A DNA stretch of 5,578 bases from Caldifarciminota bacterium (GTDB taxonomy: Bacteria; Hydrothermota; Tepidihabitantia; Tepidihabitantales; Tepidihabitantaceae). The translations under genes and the position numbers were made by a program. Of this stretch, positions 1 to 5,122 are shown one piece after another. Positions within the stretch are counted from its first letter, which is position 1. Each line of letters opens with the position of its first letter. A model generated the notes under the pieces. That model made no database searches. It had not been told where the DNA came from and saw only the letters and a program-made list of their open reading frames with translations. Location of the stretch: assembly GCA_903908785.1 (NCBI GenBank), contig CAIVTL010000239.1, positions 1 to 5,578 on the forward strand, read 5' to 3'.

Positions 1-63
1 CGGTATTTCCATCACTTGCTCTTAGTCAGATACTCCTCGTATTGAAACGCAGACCCCGAGTGC

Positions 64-109
64 ACACCGGCCCCCGGAAGCGGCGGTGTAACCCGAGAAT
101 AATCCTCGG
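64..109. other. Pair of small hairpins in the upstream intergenic region
   Basis: Two adjacent inverted repeats are visible. The first pairs ACACCG (64-69) with CGGTGT (84-89) and encloses a smaller CCG/CGG stem (74-76 with 81-83) closed by a GAAG loop. The second pairs CCGAG (93-97) with CTCGG (105-109). Neither is followed by a T run, so they are not convincing intrinsic terminators. They could mark the 3' end of a gene beyond the left edge or be part of the control region of the downstream gene. No other feature is seen in 1-150. Confidence 0.3.
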
Positions 110-152
110 AAGTCTAGCCTTTGGCTCGTGTTTGTCAATCGCTGAACAGGTG

Positions 153-180
153 TTGACTGAGACCATCATTTTGGCATAGT
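153..180 (+). promoter_or_regulatory. Putative sigma-70-type promoter of the large secreted protein gene
   Basis: TTGACT (153-158) matches the -35 consensus at five of six positions. CATAGT (175-180) matches the -10 consensus TATAAT at four of six, with a 16-base spacer. Transcription would begin near 186-188, which is inside the longest version of the open reading frame. If the promoter is real, translation would have to start at the GTG at 200 with a very short leader, not at the TTG at 182. The call rests only on consensus match and position. Confidence 0.35.
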
Positions 181-181
181 C

Positions 182-3100
182 TTGGCGGGACTGAATACTG
201 TGACCTCTCTTGTTCGCCCGTTTGGACTAGGCCTGCTCCTGGCCGGCATCGCCTTGGCCGGCTGGCAGGAGACTGACATCATTACCAACCGCGATACCAG
301 CGACATAACGGCCCAGAGCAACGCCCGCAGCGTGGCCTGCGATGCGGCGGGTAACATCCACGTCGTCTGGCGGGGGAGGATTGGCGGCATCTGGCAGCTT
401 TGGTATTCACATCTCGATGCGGGTGACACGCTGTGGGCCCCGAGCGAAACGCTGACCAACACGGCCGGTGGCGTCTGCGACCCGAGTTGCTTGGTCGGCG
501 CGGACCAGTCGTTCTATGTTGGCTGGAATGACAGCCTGACCGGCACCATCAGGCTGATGAGGCGTGACCCGACCGGGCAGTGGGATTCGCTCGAGAGCTT
601 GGCTGGAGAACCTGGCGACAGCATGGTGTCACTTGCATCCGATAACAGCGGGGTCTTGCATGTCGTCTGGCGGAGAGAGGGTAGTCCGTGGCCTGCGGTC
701 TACTACGCTTCGTACCGAGAGAGCGGCTGGAGCGGTGTGGACACAGTCGCTGCCGGTGCGGCTTGGCCTTCTGTCGCCGGCAGCCCAGACGGCACGGTCA
801 TGGTGACTTGGAGTGAAGCCACCAGTCCGAACAGGATAATGTCACGGCGACGCGTTGCAGGGGAGTGGCAGCCCGAGGAGGTCGTGTACAACGCAAGCCG
901 GGGCAGCAACCCGAGTGTGACTTGTGGTGGGGACAGCTTCTACGTCGCGTGGCTCTCCGGTCAGTTTCCCAACCAGCATGCTCTCGTGCGGGCGTGCTCT
1001 GCCTCAGTCTGGTCGGACACCACTAGACTCAACGTCTGGCGTGTGGTACAGCCGGGCATCTCGATTGCCGCAGACGTTGATGGTGCGCTGTGCGTCGCGT
1101 GGTCGGGCTACGACGCGGGCAGCCCGAGCATGACGCAAGTGCAATATCGTGCGCGGCCGGCCGGCGGGTCCTGGCAGAGCCCGGAGAGTCTCACTACTGC
1201 CCCGAGCGGAGACAGGATGCGGGTTTCCGTTTCTGCGCGACAAGGCTCAGTTCAAGTCGCGTGGTCGGATTGGCCTACTCTCTCGTTGCCACCCGCCGTT
1301 CGCCTGCGGCGGTACGAGCAGCTACATGACGTCGGGGCCCTGTACGTGTTGCCCGACACGGTTGATTCGGGCACGGCCGTGGCGCCTCGGGGGTGGCTGA
1401 AGAACTGCGGCGACTTTGCAGAGGTGAACATACCGGTGTGGCTCAGCTTCAGCGGGTACTGCGACGTGGAAACGTTGCCACGACTGGCTCCGGATGATGT
1501 TGACCGTGTCCAGTTCGACACAACGATACTCACCTCGCGCGGCCTGCACGCTGTCCTGTGTTCGACTGCACTGGCCGGAGACGCAAAGCCTGCCAATGAC
1601 GCCGTCCGCGACTCAATCTTCGCGCGCGTACGGGACGTCAGCTTGGATAGCATACTCGCGCCCGACAGCGCGGTGTACGACACTCTGTTGACCCCTTGCG
1701 TCCGCGCACGCAACTGCGGCAATGTGGTGGCGAGTGCCACCGTCTATGCTTGGATTGACAGTGCTTACTATCGCGACTCGATGGTCGTCCAGCTCAGCCC
1801 TGGCGGTGACTCGCTGGTGACCCTGGACTCGTGGAGAACGACACCCGGCTTCCATACGTTCCGCTGCTCGGTTGCTTACGTGGCCGATGCTCGTCCCGAG
1901 AACAACACCTTGAGCAAGCAATTCCGTGTGGTTGTCACGGATGTCGGAGTCTCCGCTATCCTGTCGCCATCCGGCACGGTTGATTCGGGCTCGACAGTTG
2001 CCCCTTTTGCGGTTGTGAGGAACTACGGAACCACAGCCGCGACGTTCTCGGCTAGGTTGGCTGTGGACACCGTGTACAGCGACACAGCGCTAGTGACGTC
2101 ACTTGTCCCGAGCGAGAGTGCCTTCGTGGCTTTCGACGCTTGGACGCCGACCATGCGAGGAACGCATGTCGTGCGCTGCTCGACGATGCTGGGAGGCGAC
2201 AGGAATCCGGGCAACGACCTGCAGTCGTGTTCGGTGTTCGTCCGCGTTCGTGATGCCGCGCCGGTCGAGATTCTTAGCCCGGCCGAAATCATCAGCAGGG
2301 GAGAAGTCCGGCCGCGGGTGAGACTCGCGAATCACGGGAACCAAGTGGCGAGCATCCCTGCCAAGTTTGACATATTGCATGACGCCGCACACGTCTACTC
2401 CGAGTCCACTACCGCCACGGTTGCAGCAGGTGACAGCCTCGAGGTCGAGTTCCTCCCGTGGCTGGCGCATGGCGACACCTATGAGGGAGTCTGCATGACT
2501 TCGCTGGACGATGACATGCGCGCCGAGAACGACACGGTGCGTCGAGGATTCATCGTGGCGCGGGTTGACGCCGGAGCATTGGCGATTCGCGTCCCGCGGG
2601 ATACGATTTCTGAAGGCTGCGTCGAACCGAGAATCCTCGTCGCCAACTACGGGTACGAGCGCGCGACGTTCCACGCTCATTTCACCTGCTTGCGGCAGGA
2701 TTCCACCGTCGCATATCACGATTCGGAGTACGTCGTGCTGGATACCATGCGTCCTACGGAGGTTACGTTCCGGGAATGGAGGGCCGGGCCCGGGGATTAT
2801 GGGCTGATGGCCAAAGTCAAGCTGGGGTACGACGAGAATCCCCACAACGATTCGGTTTGCTCCGCGGTGTATGTCGAGTCACTCGAGAGCAGGCACTGGA
2901 GGGAACGTGCATCGGTGCCGCGCGGGCCCTGGGGCAGGAGGGTGAAGGACGGCGGGAGCCTGGTCGCGGTTGCCGACGGGCTGCTTGCGCTCAAGGGCGC
3001 GAACACGCGCGAGTGCTATCGATACTTGGCGGCCGCGGATTCGTGGGCCGCGCTTGCCGAGATGCCTCCCGGCGACAGTGGACACCGGGTCAGGGCCGGC

Positions 3101-4084
3101 GCGGCGTTGTGCTGGGACGGCAATGATGCGGTGTTCGCCCTGAAGGGCACCGGGACGCACGAGTTCTGGCGGTACGATATTCCCGGCGATTCCTGGCACG
3201 CGCTTGCGAGCATGCCCGAGCACACGAGGGGCGCGAGATGCGGCTGTGGACTCGCGTTCGTGCCGGTTGAGGACACAGACATGGTGTTCATGGTTAAGGG
3301 CAGCAGTACCCGCGATTTCTTCGTGTACTGGGTCAGGCAGAACGAGTGGCACGCCCGCCGGCCGCTTCCGACCGGACCGGACAGCACGACTGCCCGATAC
3401 GGGACGTGTCTGGCTCTGCTCGGCGGACGCATCTTTTGCCTCAAGGGTGGAACGACCGAGTTCTACGAGTACTTCCCCGACGGCGACTCGTGGTTTGAAA
3501 GGGCCGGCCTGCCACGCCTCGGTCGCGGCAACCAGCGGAAGAAGCCTGCCAAAGGTGCGGCTCTTGCTTCGGACGGCAGTCGGTTCTTGTATGCGTTCAA
3601 GGGTGGTGGGGTCAACGAATTCTGGAGCTACGACTCAAGGGGCGATTCATGGTCCCAGCTCGATGACATTCCGCGGGGCAACTATCGACGCAAGGTCGGA
3701 CGTGGTGGAACGCTGGCCTGGCTTGGCGGCCGCGCGTACGCGCTGAAGGGCGGCGGTTCCAATGAGTTCTGGTGCTTTGACCCGTTAGCCGCCTTGGCGG
3801 GGACTCCCGAGTCCGGGCGCGGAGCCGAGGCCGAAGCCGCTGTCGTGCCCTTGCCGTTCACTCGGCGTGCGCCGGCTATCATGCGTTGCGGGCGGCTGGC
3901 CGAATACCCGGTGCCGAATGGCACGACGGGGGTTGTCGTTATTGACGCCACGGGCCGGGTCGTCGCGCGGCGAGTGGTGGCACCGCCGCTGGTCGAGCTG
4001 CGCTTCAGCCGGCCGGGAGTGTATTTCGTGCTGACGAGCGGCGATTACGGGTCGTCCGTGGCGAAGACGATGGTTGTCCGGTAG
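182..4084 (+). CDS. Large exported protein: seven-blade propeller, five CARDB-like domains, kelch-like propeller, C-terminal sorting tail
   Basis: A 1300-residue protein, probably exported and held at the cell surface or released; substrate or partner unknown. Residues 7-26 look like a signal peptide (arginine at 12, hydrophobic 14-26, Ala-Leu-Ala cleavage site 24-26). Residues 50-380 carry seven repeats of about 50 residues, each with a strand such as HVVW, YVAW or QVAW (tryptophans 63, 115, 163, 210, 257, 307, 361), suggesting a seven-bladed propeller. Five Ig-like domains of 102-105 residues follow, starting near 382, 485, 587, 691 and 796; most end in a D-x4-ND/NN motif, as in CARDB domains. 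Residues 904-1201 hold six kelch-like repeats with LKG-type turns at 937, 987, 1038, 1087, 1139 and 1188, then FW.Y and DSW. Residues 1221-1300 resemble a type IX-type sorting tail, with GVYFV at 1279-1283 and VVR at the end. Start is uncertain: TTG 182 is the longest, but GTG 200 (residue 7) has GGCGGGA upstream and still keeps the signal peptide. The frame is intact. Confidence 0.93.
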   Translation: MAGLNTVTSLVRPFGLGLLLAGIALAGWQETDIITNRDTSDITAQSNARSVACDAAGNIHVVWRGRIGGIWQLWYSHLDAGDTLWAPSETLTNTAGGVCDPSCLVGADQSFYVGWNDSLTGTIRLMRRDPTGQWDSLESLAGEPGDSMVSLASDNSGVLHVVWRREGSPWPAVYYASYRESGWSGVDTVAAGAAWPSVAGSPDGTVMVTWSEATSPNRIMSRRRVAGEWQPEEVVYNASRGSNPSVTCGGDSFYVAWLSGQFPNQHALVRACSASVWSDTTRLNVWRVVQPGISIAADVDGALCVAWSGYDAGSPSMTQVQYRARPAGGSWQSPESLTTAPSGDRMRVSVSARQGSVQVAWSDWPTLSLPPAVRLRRYEQLHDVGALYVLPDTVDSGTAVAPRGWLKNCGDFAEVNIPVWLSFSGYCDVETLPRLAPDDVDRVQFDTTILTSRGLHAVLCSTALAGDAKPANDAVRDSIFARVRDVSLDSILAPDSAVYDTLLTPCVRARNCGNVVASATVYAWIDSAYYRDSMVVQLSPGGDSLVTLDSWRTTPGFHTFRCSVAYVADARPENNTLSKQFRVVVTDVGVSAILSPSGTVDSGSTVAPFAVVRNYGTTAATFSARLAVDTVYSDTALVTSLVPSESAFVAFDAWTPTMRGTHVVRCSTMLGGDRNPGNDLQSCSVFVRVRDAAPVEILSPAEIISRGEVRPRVRLANHGNQVASIPAKFDILHDAAHVYSESTTATVAAGDSLEVEFLPWLAHGDTYEGVCMTSLDDDMRAENDTVRRGFIVARVDAGALAIRVPRDTISEGCVEPRILVANYGYERATFHAHFTCLRQDSTVAYHDSEYVVLDTMRPTEVTFREWRAGPGDYGLMAKVKLGYDENPHNDSVCSAVYVESLESRHWRERASVPRGPWGRRVKDGGSLVAVADGLLALKGANTRECYRYLAAADSWAALAEMPPGDSGHRVRAGAALCWDGNDAVFALKGTGTHEFWRYDIPGDSWHALASMPEHTRGARCGCGLAFVPVEDTDMVFMVKGSSTRDFFVYWVRQNEWHARRPLPTGPDSTTARYGTCLALLGGRIFCLKGGTTEFYEYFPDGDSWFERAGLPRLGRGNQRKKPAKGAALASDGSRFLYAFKGGGVNEFWSYDSRGDSWSQLDDIPRGNYRRKVGRGGTLAWLGGRAYALKGGGSNEFWCFDPLAALAGTPESGRGAEAEAAVVPLPFTRRAPAIMRCGRLAEYPVPNGTTGVVVIDATGRVVARRVVAPPLVELRFSRPGVYFVLTSGDYGSSVAKTMVVR

Positions 4085-4089
4085 CCGGC

Positions 4090-4140
4090 TCACGCCGTTC
4101 CCACCGGCGTGGATATCGTGAAGGTCGTGCCGACACCGGG
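4090..4140 (-). pseudogene. Possible remnant of a histidine kinase C-terminus
   Basis: Read on the minus strand, this stretch ends in TGA (4090-4092) and translates to PGVGTTFTISTPVGTA. Histidine kinase ATPase domains typically finish with a PGxGTTF.v.LP segment followed shortly by the stop, and the intact kinase at the right end of this window ends PGVGTTFRVTLPAA. The match covers only about 16 codons. Further upstream in this frame I see no G2 box or other kinase motif, although the frame stays open back to 4350. It is therefore at most a stub left by deletion or recombination. A chance match in GC-rich DNA is the alternative. Confidence 0.35.
4091..4111 (+). terminator. Hairpin just after the large gene, possible transcription end
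   Basis: CACGCCG (4091-4097) pairs perfectly with CGGCGTG (4105-4111) around a 7-base loop, beginning six bases after the TAG stop. The position suits a terminator or 3'-end stabiliser for the large gene. No T run follows on the plus strand, so it is not a standard intrinsic terminator. The same bases also encode the end of a possible kinase remnant on the other strand. Confidence 0.35.
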
Positions 4141-4142
4141 CG

Positions 4143-4403
4143 CTAGTCCGTTCGCCAGTTTCTTATCGAGGGGAAGTCGAGCGTCTGGGGCACGCCGTGT
4201 CGGTGGCGCCAGTTCTCTTCGGGTATCTGCAAGCCGAATTCCTCGACCTCGAATGCAAGAGGCGGCGTGACGCGGGCTTGACTGGTGCTGTTGGTGAGTA
4301 ACGTCAAGCCGGTGTGGGCAAAGGGGTGGGCTGTCGCTGCTGCGGTTGTCTCAGTGCCCCAGCCGCCTGAAACTTGCAGGGCGGACAGGTAGGTGGTCTT
4401 CAT
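4143..4403 (-). CDS. Small hypothetical protein, 86 residues
   Basis: The reading frame starts at ATG (4401-4403, MKTTYLSALQ) and ends at TAG (4143-4145). AGAAAGG (4415-4421) lies 11 bases before the ATG and makes a credible ribosome binding site. About three quarters of codons end in G or C, which fits a coding frame in this genome. The product is threonine-rich, has tryptophans at 15, 65 and 83, and has no clear signal peptide or membrane segment. The second half (about 46-70) is more acidic, with the motif FEVEEFGLQIPEENW. I do not recognise the family. It follows a hairpin-rich leader on the same strand and ends just before the kinase-like stub. It could be an orphan small protein, the start of a truncated gene, or a chance frame. 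Confidence 0.45.
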   Translation of the reverse strand: MKTTYLSALQVSGGWGTETTAAATAHPFAHTGLTLLTNSTSQARVTPPLAFEVEEFGLQIPEENWRHRHGVPQTLDFPSIRNWRTD

Positions 4404-4414
4404 AGCAACGAATT

Positions 4415-4485
4415 CCTTTCTCGGGACGCATGCGGCTCCTGCGAAACCAGTGGCAGGGGAGAGCGAGAGAGTGTCCTCCCCTGCC
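4415..4485 (-). repeat. Hairpin leader element, copy 1
   Basis: On the minus strand this element opens with a perfect 10-bp stem, GGCAGGGGAG (4485-4476) with CTCCCCTGCC (4461-4452), around a 14-base loop containing CTCGC. A weak second hairpin follows (4443-4440 with 4430-4427). It ends in CGTCCCGAGAAAGG, whose AGAAAGG is the probable ribosome binding site of the small gene starting at 4403. The stem arms, the CTCGC in the loop and the tail recur in copy 2 at 4815-4888. The orientation is inferred from the binding site. A structured mRNA leader or an interspersed repeat would both fit. Confidence 0.6.
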
Positions 4486-4498
4486 GGAGACAAGACGG

Positions 4499-4550
4499 AA
4501 GCCCGCTTCACGCGTCCGGGCATTATGAAGCGAACGCCGAGCGGGCTTTT
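4499..4550 (+). terminator. Terminator-like hairpin with T run and an alternative fold
   Basis: AAGCCCGCT (4499-4507) pairs perfectly with AGCGGGCTT (4540-4548), and the plus strand runs on with TTTT at 4547-4550. This resembles an intrinsic terminator for plus-strand transcripts, though the 32-base loop is long and the nearest plus-strand stop codon is about 415 bases upstream. Inside, GCTTCA (4505-4510) pairs perfectly with TGAAGC (4526-4531), using part of the outer left arm, so the two stems exclude each other. On the minus strand the same sequence lies in the leader of the small gene. Confidence 0.35.
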
Positions 4551-4566
4551 CATCTCGGAGAGATGA
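4550..4566. other. Perfect 7-bp hairpin next to the terminator-like stem
   Basis: TCATCTC (4550-4556) pairs with GAGATGA (4560-4566) around a 3-base GGA loop. It abuts the 4499-4550 hairpin and would stack next to it in a transcript of either strand. No function is apparent alone; it adds to the ordered hairpins that precede copy 1 on the minus strand. Confidence 0.4.
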
Positions 4567-4770
4567 TAGCTGACCATAGTTCGGCAGGTATAAGGAAAGT
4601 GTCAGGCGATGGTTAGCCGTTCGCGCGCCGGCCCCCAGCAGCAGGCCGGGCTCGCCGCAGCCTGCGGCCAGCGGAAGCGCTCCACGTGGCAGTCGCCAAT
4701 TGAGGGGCTTGGCCGAGTCGAGACAGGAGAGGACGGCGGCGCCAGGCTCAGAGAGAAGACAGCCGCAATG

Positions 4771-4814
4771 CATATGCGGGTCAGACAGGCGGATGACCCG
4801 CGTATGATCGCCTG
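4771..4814. other. Strong 13-bp hairpin whose loop can pair with the flanking sequence
   Basis: CATATGCGGGTCA (4771-4783) and TGACCCGCGTATG (4794-4806) form a 13-bp stem with one T-G wobble around a 10-base loop. CAGGCG in the loop (4786-4791) is the exact complement of CGCCTG (4809-4814), two bases outside the stem, so a pseudoknot or a competing fold is possible. With only two connecting bases, the complete 13-bp stem and the loop pairing are unlikely to coexist in full. On the minus strand it lies directly after the AGAAAGG of copy 2. Confidence 0.55.
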
Positions 4815-4888
4815 CCTTTCTCCGGGACGGACGTGCATCCACCGTGGGATGCAGGCAGGGGAGGGCGAGGACTGAACCCTCCCCTGCC
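4815..4888 (-). repeat. Hairpin leader element, copy 2
   Basis: This has the same layout as copy 1. A perfect 12-bp stem (4888-4877 with 4865-4854) contains the same ten-base arms GGCAGGGGAG and CTCCCCTGCC, and the loop includes CTCG. A perfect 7-bp hairpin follows (GGATGCA/TGCATCC, 4853-4847 with 4840-4834). The element ends in CGTCCCGGAGAAAGG (AGAAAGG at 4815-4821). Where copy 1 has ATG, 11 bases past AGAAAGG, copy 2 has ACG, and no ATG, GTG or TTG lies at usual spacing. It therefore leads into the 13-bp hairpin and not into a clear gene. Confidence 0.6.
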
Positions 4889-4913
4889 CAAGGCAACTGA
4901 GCGATATCCCTTG

Positions 4914-4959
4914 CTCCGTCTGGGAGACTGCTACCAGCAAAAAGACCAAACGAACGGAG
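4914..4959. other. Long-loop inverted repeat upstream of copy 2
   Basis: CTCCGT (4914-4919) pairs with ACGGAG (4954-4959), and inside it CTGG (4920-4923) can pair with CCAG (4934-4937). On the minus strand it comes just before copy 2, in the same relative place as the 4499-4548 hairpin before copy 1. The long loop makes the pairing uncertain. Confidence 0.3.
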
Positions 4960-4987
4960 AACAGTAGCGAGCCCTCATTCGGTCAGT

Positions 4988-5015
4988 ATGAGGAGGAAGT
5001 TAGGCTTCGGTTAGG
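4988..5015. promoter_or_regulatory. Direct repeats at 11-bp spacing, possible response-regulator site
   Basis: GTTAGG occurs at 4999-5004 and 5010-5015, exactly 11 bp apart, and a weaker version, ATGAGG, lies another 11 bp upstream at 4988-4993. OmpR/PhoB-family regulators bind direct repeats with about this spacing, and the adjacent kinase is of the type that partners such regulators. No promoter was recognised beside the repeats, so the assignment is speculative. Confidence 0.2.
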
Positions 5016-5122
5016 TGAAGGAAAGCGCGAAATCCTCGGTTCCGGAGACTCTTCGCCTCACGTTTCAGAAAGACAAACCCATGCGGTGCCGCCGGGCGCA
5101 AAGGACAGTAAGTTACAGGATA

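Larger units (their letters stand above)
4404..5122. other. Hairpin-rich intergenic region without a recognisable long gene
   Basis: This 0.7-kb stretch lies between the small minus-strand frame and the kinase gene. Several overlapping frames stay open through it, but none has both a start with a binding site and a recognisable product. It holds a dense set of inverted repeats, the strongest listed separately. Others are CCGGCC/GGCCGG (4628-4633 with 4644-4649), GCCGCA/TGCGGC (4654-4659 with 4663-4668) and the palindrome CCACGTGG (4682-4689). Beyond the kinase stop, a 5-bp stem (5086-5090 with 5095-5099) is followed on the minus strand, after several bases, by GTTTGTCTTT, a weak candidate for the kinase gene's terminator. 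I found no tRNA, rRNA, tmRNA, SRP or RNase P signature. Confidence 0.6.

Noticed and set aside
40..48. ATTGAAAC, a common 3' end of CRISPR repeats
   Set aside because: Only one copy, with no repeated unit or spacer pattern in the following sequence.
12..113. Minus-strand open frame ending AFQYEEYLTKSK and a stop, looking like a protein C-terminus
   Set aside because: Only 33 codons, closed upstream by TAG at 114-116, with no good start or binding site; could be a remnant but is not supportable.
1252..1740. Long minus-strand open frame (162 codons) inside the large gene
   Set aside because: It lies antisense to well-supported repeat domains and has no recognisable product; a shadow of GC-rich coding DNA.
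4423..4461. GGGACGCA...GAAACC on the plus strand, reminiscent of a c-di-GMP-I (GEMM) riboswitch
   Set aside because: The required GGGACGCAAAGCC core and the downstream GGTAGGTAGC-like half are missing, and copy 2 does not keep the similarity.
4602..4805. Minus-strand frame after copy 2 with a signal-peptide-like stretch (CIAAVFSLSLA)
   Set aside because: No ATG, GTG or TTG at suitable spacing from AGAAAGG (only ATA/ATC), and the beginning overlaps the 13-bp hairpin; the hydrophobic stretch may be chance.
4351..4896. 181-codon minus-strand frame through the hairpin region
   Set aside because: It runs through both hairpin elements, is rich in Cys, Arg and Pro like a random GC-rich translation, and shows no recognisable motif.
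4999..5016. GTTAGGC and GTTAGGT, which fit the integron attC core GTTRRRY
   Set aside because: They are direct repeats with no matching RYYYAAC partner or attC-type stem, and no integrase is in view.
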